This document shows, in pieces, positions 1-9,223 of a stretch of DNA of 64,000 nucleotides. The stretch covers positions 2,666,001-2,730,000 of the forward strand of contig JAPFFF010000017.1 of the NCBI GenBank assembly GCA_039105265.1. Reading direction: 5' to 3'. The notes beneath the pieces are model-generated. The model had not been told where the DNA came from and searched no databases. It saw only the letters and a program-made list of their open reading frames with translations. Source of the stretch: Tritrichomonas musculus. Its lineage: Eukaryota; Parabasalia; Tritrichomonadida; Tritrichomonadidae. The position numbers and the translations under genes are program-made. The first letter of the stretch is position 1. Each line of letters opens with the position of its first letter.

Positions 1-105
1 CTCACTGGGACACACACCAAAATGATTGTCCTCGAGAACCAATCCTGTGCCCCATTCATCCATGGACTCACTTCAGAGGACTATATTATATGCAATTCGA
101 ATTGA
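1..105 (+). CDS. Protein-primed DNA polymerase B, C-terminal end (element A)
   Basis: The open frame from base 1 to a stop at 103-105 encodes the last 34 residues of a polymerase. It matches the C-terminus of the complete copy in element B (ending at 23778), including the run NQSCAPFIHGLTS, and differs at the extreme tail. The rest lies left of the window. It converges with the fibre gene across a hairpin-bearing spacer, as in B. Confidence 0.9.
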   Translation, partial: LTGTHTKMIVLENQSCAPFIHGLTSEDYIICNSN

Positions 106-248
106 ATATGGGGTCTGCGGGAAATCCCGTCGACCCGGATTTCATCGTGATAACCCCTAAATATTGGGTGTGGTAGAATTCTACCAGACCCGGATTTCAT
201 GGTGATAACCCCTAAATCCCTGGAACAGCAAAATTGCTGTCCCGATAA
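106..248. repeat. Palindromic spacer between polymerase and fibre genes (A)
   Basis: The spacer holds three hairpins: CGGG-AAAT-CCCG near 121-132, the perfect 16-bp palindrome TGGTAGAATTCTACCA at 171-186, and ACAGCA-AAAT-TGCTGT at 225-240. Around the first two, a unit containing GGATTTCAT and GATAACCCCTAAAT occurs twice. The same two-unit block recurs in inverted orientation at about 10461-10575. Its place between two convergent stop codons suggests a two-way 3'-end or terminator signal; that role is inferred. Confidence 0.6.
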
Positions 249-2378
249 TTAGGCCTTAAACACAGCTAATGTGGATCCGTTGATGATACCAGTTATGATA
301 CCCACTGTCATACGATTTATTTTTGAGGTTATCGCGGTCTCACCAGTGAGTATCTTCAGTTTATTATCAGCGTTATCGATGAATACCTCATCCCCAATGG
401 AATAGCATGAGGAGTCCTCAACCTTAACCATGTAATCCCCATGAGTGGCGAATGTGATACAACTATTGGCTTCATCGATTCTCACACATATACCAACATA
501 CTCCTTCCAGGTACCAGTGGTCTTCACACTACATATGCAATCAGTGGTGTCAGCTTCAGTGCTAGGGACCCATTTCGAGTCCTCACGATGATATACCTTG
601 CCGGTCATATATACTGGAGCTCCAATGACGAAATCGGTGATGGTGTTAACCGATGACTCGATTGGGGAGTAGTGGGTGATGGTTGTACTGGCGATTGCGT
701 GAAGTTCATCAACATATGACTTCAATGCAAAGTTATCAGTCACATATTTCACCGAAGTAATCATATCATTGTTCACAGGTCGGTGGCGGATTAGTGTGAT
801 AGACGCATCATATATATTGGTCAGTGTATCGTCTTCAGCTCTCAATGAGATAATATGGGTATTATAATTAATATTTATTAATGCACCACTGGTTGATTTG
901 TAAATCATATTCAAACTCTTAAATAAACTGTATCCGTATTCAGCTTCTTCATATGATGCATCATCAGCATTTCGTTTGAATTTGACGATAATAGTTTCGG
1001 TAGTGAATACTTTCCTTACATCATCATCTGGGATTACACAACCACGATCATTCTGTGTACATTGAATTGTGATTTGTTGGGAACCTTCATTAGTAATACT
1101 CTCAGTTTTTACAAATGGTGATTCGATTTGAGCTTTAATGACATTCATTAACCATTGAGTATTGCCACTTGAATTATACACCATAAATTCACCACGATCA
1201 TACCATACAATATATGATCCATTATCTAACACCATTCTATACCCTCGCTTATATTTTTCATAAGGCTTGAATATCAAATCATAATGTTGTATATTGTTAA
1301 TGTAATCCGTGTTAGAACCCCAATTAACATCAAATATCACATGTATATCGGTTTCTGGTAAGTATGGTTTTACAAATATATAATCACGAACTGGATTCGG
1401 ATATTCAATACTCAATTCAGTGCCATATAGTGCGGTACTCAGTGCAGATTCATTAACCAAATCTGTGGGGATCTCAGGGATATCCGTTTTGAGAGCGTAC
1501 TCACCTAAGTTCGCAAGCTTCGCATACTTCCCATCAGCCACATCCTTGGTCTCATACTTATCTAATTCATATGCGAGCTCATCTTCATCGACGAACTTCT
1601 CATCAGCCTGGGCGCTAGTATAATATGGTGTCAAGTCAACTGGTTCTGGGATATCCGATTTCAGAGCATATCGTTCGGCCCAAACATCCAATGATTTAGT
1701 TATTGCCACGGATGATAATATATATGATGCTTGTGCTGATAGTGGTGTATCATCATTCATCAATTTCTGTTGAACTTCTTCTGTTGGTTCTTCATTCGGA
1801 TTCAATTGCAACTCACTATTTTTGAGAACTGTGGGTATCTCAGGGAGGTCCTGGGTCTTCACGTACTCACTTAAGTTCGCAAGCTTCGCGTACTCGGTCA
1901 TATCTGGCAAGTCCTGGGTCTTCACATACTCACCTAAGTTCGCAAGCTTCGCATACGGTTCCAAAGCAGTACTCAATGAATCACTCGTAACGATGTTCTC
2001 AGGGACCTCAGGTATTTCAGTAGATAGCGCACAGTTTTTGGCGATGTAATCACGTAATTCCCCAATGGCACCATCCACATCTTCACTAGATGCGTACTTC
2101 AGCATCTCCGTATTGAAATCCTCGGTTTTCACATAGTCGAATAGCTGGGTTTGCAAAGCGTATGACTCAAGGTCCTTGGCTAAGGCATATTTTTCGAGTT
2201 GCTCACCAACTGTTCTCGTAATGAGTTCCTTGATCTGCTCCTGGTTGGGACCAGTTATATTCGAGCCATTGGACCCATTAGCATGACACATACATGCATA
2301 CTTTTTGATGTATTCTATTAGTAACTCGTCAATAGTGGACGCTTTTATAGAAAATCCACTCTGTTCTATACTGAACAT
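249..2378 (-). CDS. Fibre-like receptor-binding protein (A), 709 aa
   Basis: The N-terminus, MFSIEQSGFSIKA, is shared with the B and D copies and is probably the particle anchor. A glycine/asparagine-rich stretch follows, then many repeats of the form YALKTDIPEIP and YVKTQDLPDM, which resemble the shaft repeats of phage tail fibres. A variable middle (roughly residues 330-560) differs from B. The last 150 residues, from about HYSPIESS to LAVFKA, are nearly identical in A and B and resemble small beta-rich phage decoration or fibre domains. Surface attachment is inferred from architecture. It is transcribed toward the polymerase gene, and its ATG lies 18 bp from the divergent structural gene. 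Confidence 0.75.
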   Translation of the reverse strand: MFSIEQSGFSIKASTIDELLIEYIKKYACMCHANGSNGSNITGPNQEQIKELITRTVGEQLEKYALAKDLESYALQTQLFDYVKTEDFNTEMLKYASSEDVDGAIGELRDYIAKNCALSTEIPEVPENIVTSDSLSTALEPYAKLANLGEYVKTQDLPDMTEYAKLANLSEYVKTQDLPEIPTVLKNSELQLNPNEEPTEEVQQKLMNDDTPLSAQASYILSSVAITKSLDVWAERYALKSDIPEPVDLTPYYTSAQADEKFVDEDELAYELDKYETKDVADGKYAKLANLGEYALKTDIPEIPTDLVNESALSTALYGTELSIEYPNPVRDYIFVKPYLPETDIHVIFDVNWGSNTDYINNIQHYDLIFKPYEKYKRGYRMVLDNGSYIVWYDRGEFMVYNSSGNTQWLMNVIKAQIESPFVKTESITNEGSQQITIQCTQNDRGCVIPDDDVRKVFTTETIIVKFKRNADDASYEEAEYGYSLFKSLNMIYKSTSGALININYNTHIISLRAEDDTLTNIYDASITLIRHRPVNNDMITSVKYVTDNFALKSYVDELHAIASTTITHYSPIESSVNTITDFVIGAPVYMTGKVYHREDSKWVPSTEADTTDCICSVKTTGTWKEYVGICVRIDEANSCITFATHGDYMVKVEDSSCYSIGDEVFIDNADNKLKILTGETAITSKINRMTVGIITGIINGSTLAVFKA

Positions 2379-2396
2379 TTACTATAAAATAAAGGT

Positions 2397-5378
2397 ATGC
2401 TTACCCGTATTAGTAAGGAAGTCCAGGATCGCACAACCCGTGAGTTTCTTATTTATTTACATTTACGTGGAGTACCAAATGGGATCATCAATAATATAAG
2501 GTTCGCCAGCCATTATTCAGGTTTGTTCAATGAAGAGGCAAAAGAAATACTCGATGATCTGAAAGCCATGTACGATTCATCTAGAAATGGTAAACCACCT
2601 TTAAATAGTGGTGTTAATGATACTGCAGCCAAGTTAAGAGATCTGAACCAATATTTGATTGACCCACAGTATAAAATCCCGGATTTCTCAACCGAGGAGT
2701 TCATTCCGTTTTTATATACTGAATGCGGTGAATCAGATGTTGGCATCCGTGGTATGAAGCACGTCATCGATAGGCCAGAATTGTTTGGCGATGAGATAAA
2801 ACAGGCAGTCAAGGAGGTGCTTGAAGCTTGGGATAGATACTACTTTTATAAATCTGATGATGCTCATGCAAAAAGTGTGAAGGAAAAGTTTATGCAGCAT
2901 CTCCCCAAATTCATAGATATGGTTCCATATCTGTTACCTGAGCCGATTAGAACTCTTAATGATTATAAGATCCAGGATCCCACAACCCGTGAGGTCATTA
3001 AGTTTTTATATAGTGAATGTGGTATATCAGATGAAGTCGTGAAAAATATTATACAAGTCCTCACTTATATAGAATCATACGTACCAGAGATAGTAAATGC
3101 GATTGATGAGATGAAACATGCTTGGGAGTCTACCGACTTTAATAATCCTAATCAGGTTGATCGTTTGAAGCAAAGTCTTATGAACTATGTCACGACTTAC
3201 TTCAAAGATATAGGTCTATATTTATGGACCCAAGCGATTGTTACTAGAGATCAACACCCGACATACCGTAAGATCCTCGAGTTTTTATCTAGTAAACGCA
3301 AAGCGTCAGATGAAGAAATCCAAAAGTTGAAATGGGGTATCGAAAATTCATATGCTTACAAAGCAGAAGGCTTACGTATACTCAATGATCTGAAAAGTGC
3401 TTGGGAGTCTATTACCAACTTTAATGATCCTAATCAGGTTAAACGTTTGAAGCATGAGCTTGGTACTCTCGCCTACGAGTTCTTCACAGATTCGGATTTT
3501 TATCTACAACCCCAAGAGATTATAAATATCGTTGGTAAAGCCAAGGACCCCACATATCGTGAGCTTCTTATGGCTTTACATGACTACGATATATCAGATG
3601 AAGAAATCACTAATATGGTACATGTCATCAATAATCCAGATATGTATAATGATGAGATACTAAATTACCTCCGAAACTTGAGAAAAGTGTTCTATGATCA
3701 CGAACCGATGCGTACAATAGTACCTCATATGACCGGTTTACTCGATGATCTGAAACTGGGCAGTTTTCCCGGTTTCTTCGCGAGTTATAGTCTGCATAAA
3801 TATTTGAAACCCAAAGTACCACCCAAACAGGAACCATTAGGGGACATTCCAGGATCGGAACCCAAAGCGAAGTCCAAAGCGAAACCCCAACCGGAACCTC
3901 AAGCAAAGCCATTAGGGGACATTCCAGGATCGGAACCCAAAGCGAAGTCCAAAGCGAAACCCCAACAGGAACCATTAGGGGACATTCCAGGATCGGAACC
4001 CCAAGGAGATCCAAGCGAAGTCCCTATCGCGAAGTCCAAAGCGAAGTCCAAAGCGAAGTCCAAAGCGAAACCCCAACAGGAACCATTAGGGGACATTCCA
4101 GGATCGGAACCCCAAGGAGATCCAAGCGAAGTCCCTATCGCGAAGTCCAAAGCGAAACCCCAACAGGAACCATTAGGGGACATTCCAGGATCGGAACCCC
4201 AAGTGAAATCATTATGGAATATTCCTGAACCCGAATCTGGCCCGAACCGCGAATTCATTAAGTTTTATACGTTTATACGTGTATATTTCAAAATACCAGA
4301 TGAAGACATCACTAATATGAAACATGTCATCACTAATCCAGATGCGTATAATGAGGAGTTAGTAAATGAAGTGCGTAGCATGATAGATATTTGGAATACA
4401 TACGACGATAAGAAACGTGATCGTGAAAAAATTAAAGCAAGACTTAAACCTATTGTCGATACTTTCTTCAGAGACCTGCGTAAATATTTGGAACCCCAGT
4501 CGAAGCCTCAAGCGAAGTCCCAAGCGAAGCCTCAATCGAAGTCCAAAGCGAAGCCATTAGGAGATATCCCAGGACCAGAACCCAAACCGAAACCCCAACC
4601 GAAGTCCAAAGCGGAACCCAAAGTACCACCCAAAGCGGAACCATTAGGGGACATTCCAGGATCAGAACCCCAGTCGAAGTCCAAAGCGAAGTCCCAGTCG
4701 AAGTCCAAAGCAAAGCCCAAAGCGAAACCCCAACAGGAACCATTAGGGGACATTCCAGGATCGGAACCCCAAGGAGATCCAAGCGAAGTCCCTATCGCGA
4801 AGTCCAAAGCGAAACCCCAACAGGAACCATTAGGGGACATTCCAGGACCGGAACCCAAAGCGGAACCCATCAAAGAGGGTGATAGTATTGACGTCCAGCA
4901 CCGTAAGCTTCTTGAGTATTTATCTAGTGAATGCGGAGTGTCAGATGAAGACATCACTAATATGACACATGTCATCAATAATCCAGAATTGTACGTCGAT
5001 GCGATAGTAAATGCAATCGATAATATGAGGAAAGCTTATGCACGAACCCACTTAAATGATACTAGGTCTGTTGCAAGTTTGAAGAACCTCCTTAAGCAGA
5101 GCGCTTCAATGTATTTCAGAAATCCGAATAAATATTTGAAACCCCAAGGAGATCCAATCCCGAAGCCCAAACCGAAGTCCAAAGCGGAACCCCATCGAAG
5201 CCCAAAGTCCCGAAGTACCACCCAAAGCGGAACCCAAAGTACCACCCAAACAGGAACCCCAGTCGAAGCCATTAGGAGATATCCCAGGATCGGTACCCCA
5301 GTCGAAGTCCAAAGCAAAACCATTAGGGGATATCCCTGGATCGGAACCCTCAGGAGATCCAAGCGAAGACTCAAGTGA
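2397..5378 (+). CDS. Repeat-expanded helical protein (A), 993 aa
   Basis: No known family is recognised. It consists of about seven copies of an 80-90-residue helical unit. Typical marks of a unit are a start like TTREVIKFLYSECG, a middle like SDEDITNMKHVINNP, then a leucine/alanine helix, and an end like YLKPQ. From about residue 475 the units are separated by low-complexity linkers rich in PLGDIPGSEP and KAKSKAKPQ, at 3830-4220 and 4495-4870. The linkers are near-exact DNA repeats, so expansion by slippage or recombination is likely. B and D lack the helical units. It occupies the slot of the large structural-type gene, so a particle role is likely but unproven. Confidence 0.65.
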   Translation: MLTRISKEVQDRTTREFLIYLHLRGVPNGIINNIRFASHYSGLFNEEAKEILDDLKAMYDSSRNGKPPLNSGVNDTAAKLRDLNQYLIDPQYKIPDFSTEEFIPFLYTECGESDVGIRGMKHVIDRPELFGDEIKQAVKEVLEAWDRYYFYKSDDAHAKSVKEKFMQHLPKFIDMVPYLLPEPIRTLNDYKIQDPTTREVIKFLYSECGISDEVVKNIIQVLTYIESYVPEIVNAIDEMKHAWESTDFNNPNQVDRLKQSLMNYVTTYFKDIGLYLWTQAIVTRDQHPTYRKILEFLSSKRKASDEEIQKLKWGIENSYAYKAEGLRILNDLKSAWESITNFNDPNQVKRLKHELGTLAYEFFTDSDFYLQPQEIINIVGKAKDPTYRELLMALHDYDISDEEITNMVHVINNPDMYNDEILNYLRNLRKVFYDHEPMRTIVPHMTGLLDDLKLGSFPGFFASYSLHKYLKPKVPPKQEPLGDIPGSEPKAKSKAKPQPEPQAKPLGDIPGSEPKAKSKAKPQQEPLGDIPGSEPQGDPSEVPIAKSKAKSKAKSKAKPQQEPLGDIPGSEPQGDPSEVPIAKSKAKPQQEPLGDIPGSEPQVKSLWNIPEPESGPNREFIKFYTFIRVYFKIPDEDITNMKHVITNPDAYNEELVNEVRSMIDIWNTYDDKKRDREKIKARLKPIVDTFFRDLRKYLEPQSKPQAKSQAKPQSKSKAKPLGDIPGPEPKPKPQPKSKAEPKVPPKAEPLGDIPGSEPQSKSKAKSQSKSKAKPKAKPQQEPLGDIPGSEPQGDPSEVPIAKSKAKPQQEPLGDIPGPEPKAEPIKEGDSIDVQHRKLLEYLSSECGVSDEDITNMTHVINNPELYVDAIVNAIDNMRKAYARTHLNDTRSVASLKNLLKQSASMYFRNPNKYLKPQGDPIPKPKPKSKAEPHRSPKSRSTTQSGTQSTTQTGTPVEAIRRYPRIGTPVEVQSKTIRGYPWIGTLRRSKRRLK

Positions 5379-5508
5379 TGATGATGATGATGATTATAGC
5401 GAAGTCAAGTACCCCAAATACAATAAGATCCTTAGGTTTTTATCGGTTGTATGCGATATATCAAAATCGTTCATCAATAATATTATACAAGTCATCAATA
5501 ATTCAGAC

Positions 5509-7368
5509 TTGTACGACGAAGAGATAGTAAATGCGATCAATGAGATGAAGCAAAATTGGGACAAAACAGACTTTCATAGTAACGATCAGGTTGACGAGTT
5601 GAAGAAAAGGCTTACGATGTATGCCAAGACTTACTTCCAATATCCGAACCAATATTTGAAACTCCAAGCGATACCCCAAGGAGATCCAAGCGAAGTCCCT
5701 AGCGAGGAACCATTAGCGGATATCCCTGAGGAACCCTCGGAGATCCCATTAGGGGATATACCTGGAGATCCAAGCGAAGTCCCTATCGAGGAACCACATA
5801 TCGAGGAGGAAGAGGAGGAACCGGAATTCAAAGCGACATCCCAATTGATATCTCAAGCGATGACAAATATATCCCCTGAAATCGAGTATACAAATAATAA
5901 CATTTTTTCTTCACCTAAAGAAACTATGTCAGAAGCACCATCCTTTATAGGATCTGATACACTTAACAATTTTAAGGGGATCGAGTCACCAGAAGATGAT
6001 GATATTGGTAATTGGGGTCATGATGAGGGTACAGCATCATTCATAGAAGATCTAACTCAAGAAACCCCATTTGACAATACACAATTATTATCCGAATACC
6101 AAGCCAAAAGACGTGGAACCACGGGAATCCGAAAAGGTAAAGGTTATGAACAAGTATCTGATGCAATGAATAAGTTAAACATACACAATTTATCAAAGGT
6201 TCGTGATACATCTAAATACAAACGCGACTTCCTCGACTTAATCATTAATGGGAACTATCGAATTAAATATATTCCAGATGCAGCTCAAAGAGATACTGCA
6301 CATGAATACTGCAAGAATCATCTCGATGCTGATGGAATACCTTTATATAGATTATTACCAACCAATTCCCAAGACCCATTAGGCAATTCCATTACTGATC
6401 TTAATGGAGACCAGGTTGATGATATTGTCCTTGTTGATAAACGTGGTAGTCCAGTCATTATAAATGGATATCAACTCGTTCAAGCATCACCATATAAGAA
6501 GGCTTGGGCTGCAACATACTCGACAAAGAAAGCTCGTAAACAGAACCCATTTAATGCGTGGTTGGCTGAGATGTTCCAGAAATCGCTTAATAAGGTTAAT
6601 TGGGAAACTGGTGAGTATGAGCTGGAGGCGAATAAGAGTATGAGTGATATGATTGATACTTATTCAAAGATTGGATTACCTAAACCCAGAATAAGTAAAC
6701 GATTAACACCAAATTCATATTGGGCATCTGTGTTCTCCCATTTATGGCATTTCTTTTGGAATCAGTACTATAAGCCTGTTGGTCCACTCAGGAAATTAAC
6801 AGATTATCTCACTAGTACTAATGCAATGTTTGCTGTACTATATGATCAACCAGCTCTACGTTCCATTGAAGCTAGTAGAGGTCGGAAGATAGGCTATTCA
6901 GATTGGCTCCTTTATAAGAAGGTCAATTCCAGGGAATATAATGTATCTGTTGGTAGAAAACTTCAAGAAGATACTCAGGACGTCATTAGTAAGCATATTA
7001 ATTTCACTACTAATGATGCAATGGTTCAAGAGGAAAACTGGGATGAACGTTTCAAATTCATCATGAACAGACTCGTTTATGTTGTATTCATAAATGGTAT
7101 GAAGGTAGACCCTTCTAAAGCGTCAAGTCAAGGGTCGTTGCAAAAGTTATATAATACTGCTGTTTATGGAGACAAGAAGCGTTTGAAGCATAATCGAGAA
7201 CAGTACAAAAATAATCTCATCCAATTCCTGGATACTGATCTTTATAAGAATAGGGGATATGCTGAATACAAGGAGTCTAAAGCTCAATCAGTTGAAGCAG
7301 CTCGTAAAAATGCTGTAAAACAATACTTCATAGACGACTTTGAGCAATTAGAAGAAGCAGAAGAATAA
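5509..7368 (+). CDS. Large structural-type protein (A), 619 aa open frame
   Basis: The first 50 residues belong to another copy of the helical unit seen in the preceding frame. A short PLGDIPGD-type linker and an acidic stretch follow. From about residue 240 it aligns with the 520-aa gene of B, the 518-aa gene of D and the C-terminal half of the 852-aa gene of F. The most conserved block has FLDLIINGNYRIKYIP, RLLPTNS and DLNGDQVDDIVLVDKRG. The last of these resembles the calcium loops of dockerin or FG-GAP repeats. The family is unknown to me; conservation in all subfamilies suggests a core virion or scaffold role. Confidence 0.65.
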   Translation: MYDEEIVNAINEMKQNWDKTDFHSNDQVDELKKRLTMYAKTYFQYPNQYLKLQAIPQGDPSEVPSEEPLADIPEEPSEIPLGDIPGDPSEVPIEEPHIEEEEEEPEFKATSQLISQAMTNISPEIEYTNNNIFSSPKETMSEAPSFIGSDTLNNFKGIESPEDDDIGNWGHDEGTASFIEDLTQETPFDNTQLLSEYQAKRRGTTGIRKGKGYEQVSDAMNKLNIHNLSKVRDTSKYKRDFLDLIINGNYRIKYIPDAAQRDTAHEYCKNHLDADGIPLYRLLPTNSQDPLGNSITDLNGDQVDDIVLVDKRGSPVIINGYQLVQASPYKKAWAATYSTKKARKQNPFNAWLAEMFQKSLNKVNWETGEYELEANKSMSDMIDTYSKIGLPKPRISKRLTPNSYWASVFSHLWHFFWNQYYKPVGPLRKLTDYLTSTNAMFAVLYDQPALRSIEASRGRKIGYSDWLLYKKVNSREYNVSVGRKLQEDTQDVISKHINFTTNDAMVQEENWDERFKFIMNRLVYVVFINGMKVDPSKASSQGSLQKLYNTAVYGDKKRLKHNREQYKNNLIQFLDTDLYKNRGYAEYKESKAQSVEAARKNAVKQYFIDDFEQLEEAEE

Positions 7369-7370
7369 AT

Positions 7371-8849
7371 TTAATCGGGAATATCACCCATATCATTATC
7401 TTTGTTAAAACCTTGGAACCCAAACCCTTTGAATTTAATTACCGGTTGTGCGGATGGCTTAACAGCAGGAGGCTTTGCCGTAGATGGCTTTGCCGTAGAT
7501 GGCTTTGCCGTAGATGGCTTTGCCGTAGATGGCTTCGCCGTTGATGGCTTCGCCGTTGATGGCTTCGCCGTAGACCTGGTTTTAGAACTACTATTTTTGG
7601 ACTTAGCTGATGACGGTCTAGGCATCATATCGGGTGGAATATGTATCTTGCTATTCAAACCACGTGATGACAAACCACTAGTAGATGATATATGTGGAGG
7701 TGGTTGGATAGGTTGTATTGGTGATTCAGGTGCCATGAACTGATATATTTCAGTTGATTCACTATTATCAAGGTCCTCAATATGCAGACTTTGGGAGTTA
7801 GAACGCAGTTCGCTAGCGTTCGGCAATGAAATTGCTTCCTGCTTGGGTTGGAATCCGATGTTTTTGAATGATGGTCCAAATGATACCGAATTGGATTTGG
7901 ATGGTGTTGGAGTATCACGTATTCTATCACGCGGTTTGCTAGCAATTCGGTTTTGACTCTTGTTTGGTGTTAGAACCCTAGCTGATGATTGTATGCTTGG
8001 ATTACTTATGGCCTCGAAATCGAGCTTGCTTTGCTGTAGTCTATTTCGAATATTTCTAACCAGGTCATACTGTGTTTCATATTTTACGCGATATTCCTGC
8101 TTATCACCATTTTTCTTAGCTAGAGTAATTGGTGCGGTTGCAGGCCGAATATCCGTCGAACGATATACACCATTGCCATCAACCTTGGGCTGTTTGCGTA
8201 TATCATTAATACGTTGTTCAGTTGTAATTGGCGTTACACCTGGTGGTGGTGGAAGGGGTTTTGGACGAGGTGCATTTGTGGGTTTTTTGGCAAATGCAAA
8301 CTCAATATTCTTCTCACTTTGTCTGGACTTATTAGGGCTGTGATATACACGAGTGTTTTGAACAATATGCACAGTAGGTATTTGGTCACTCTCTTCAGCC
8401 AATAATGGGATATAAAATCCTACGTCGCTACTCCGCCCAACTGTTAGCCGAACTTTATTAACAATGTTTACCTCGAAATATTTAACTGGCAAACATATAT
8501 TCATATTATCAGTTAGTCGTTTTGGACGTTTCCCTGGGAACTTCTCTAGATAAACAACATCTTTATCGAATGAGTTTTCCCAAGTCCAGATATAATCCGC
8601 ATCATACGAATTTGACAAACAGAAGTAATATTTTATAGACTTAATTCCAATGCCATCCTCATCAGGCTCTTTTCGAGCAAAGAAGTTACGTACAAATGGT
8701 GGTGGTATTATCACGTGAGGTATTATATAAATGGTGTGACCATTTGGACTAATAGTTATTTGATCTATAGCATTGTTTTTATGTAAATTATCATATTGTC
8801 CGGGTTCTATCGTGAGGGTATTAGTCGCATGATCATAATGTTTACTCAT
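7371..8849 (-). CDS. Basic-tail structural-type protein (A), 492 aa
   Basis: The N-terminal 150 residues look like a folded beta-rich domain, with IEPGQYDNL near the start and a VIIPPPFVRNFF-like segment. The rest is long, disordered and rich in Ser, Pro, Lys and Arg. The tail contains seven tandem PSTAK units, encoded by 15-bp repeats at about 7475-7570. The same plan occurs in B and D. The basic tail could bind DNA or pack inside the particle; this is inference. A 49-nt hairpin sequence at 7800-7848 lies inside the frame. It ends 3 bp from the convergent structural gene. Confidence 0.6.
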   Translation of the reverse strand: MSKHYDHATNTLTIEPGQYDNLHKNNAIDQITISPNGHTIYIIPHVIIPPPFVRNFFARKEPDEDGIGIKSIKYYFCLSNSYDADYIWTWENSFDKDVVYLEKFPGKRPKRLTDNMNICLPVKYFEVNIVNKVRLTVGRSSDVGFYIPLLAEESDQIPTVHIVQNTRVYHSPNKSRQSEKNIEFAFAKKPTNAPRPKPLPPPPGVTPITTEQRINDIRKQPKVDGNGVYRSTDIRPATAPITLAKKNGDKQEYRVKYETQYDLVRNIRNRLQQSKLDFEAISNPSIQSSARVLTPNKSQNRIASKPRDRIRDTPTPSKSNSVSFGPSFKNIGFQPKQEAISLPNASELRSNSQSLHIEDLDNSESTEIYQFMAPESPIQPIQPPPHISSTSGLSSRGLNSKIHIPPDMMPRPSSAKSKNSSSKTRSTAKPSTAKPSTAKPSTAKPSTAKPSTAKPSTAKPPAVKPSAQPVIKFKGFGFQGFNKDNDMGDIPD

Positions 8850-8887
8850 TTACCCAAAAATAAACTCCTATATGGGCCATACTGTGG

Positions 8888-9220
8888 TCAATAGATTAGC
8901 AAGCACGATAGCACGAATGCATCGGGTTTTATCTCATTACCATACAGGTCTGTGAACCATATTTTGAAATCCCGCTTGGTCCTATTGAGCATCTCATATT
9001 TGCGATACTTGGTTTGCCGTCTGTTGGCTAGCATTATGAAGTGGTCACAGTATGGGTCGAATTCAACAATATCCGAGTGTACCATCAAATCACCGATGAT
9101 GGTCTTATTCAGGATAGCTCCCACATACTGCACTACGATGTACTTCTTATTGCGACTATATATGAAGTCCTCAGGTAGCTTAAACTCGGTGGTCTGTGTA
9201 TGGAAATAGCGCTTTGGCAT
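8888..9220 (-). CDS. 110-aa conserved protein, possible penton-like minor capsid (A)
   Basis: The protein starts MPKRYFHTQTTEF and is present at almost the same length in A, B and F, always directly after the integrase. It has a VVQYVGA strand, then MVHSDIVEFDPY, then a closing IWFTDLYGNEIKPD segment. This order (a surface SDIVE-like turn followed by a terminal TD..G strand pair) recalls the C-terminal half of single-jelly-roll penton proteins in other Polintons. That match is by eye only and the protein is short for a whole jelly roll. It starts 3 bp after the integrase stop. Confidence 0.6.
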   Translation of the reverse strand: MPKRYFHTQTTEFKLPEDFIYSRNKKYIVVQYVGAILNKTIIGDLMVHSDIVEFDPYCDHFIMLANRRQTKYRKYEMLNRTKRDFKIWFTDLYGNEIKPDAFVLSCLLIY

Positions 9221-9223
9221 TTA

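Noticed and set aside
1420-1623. Plus-strand frames across the fibre genes
   Set aside because: They are shadows of the fibre repeats on the minus strand and differ between copies.
3830-4870. Repeats in the A helical gene as a non-coding satellite
   Set aside because: The repeats stay in one reading frame and alternate with conserved helical units, so they are coding linkers.
3628-5374. Long minus-strand open frames opposite the KAKSKAKP linkers
   Set aside because: They are antisense to the repetitive coding region, consist only of repeat echoes and have no conserved counterpart.
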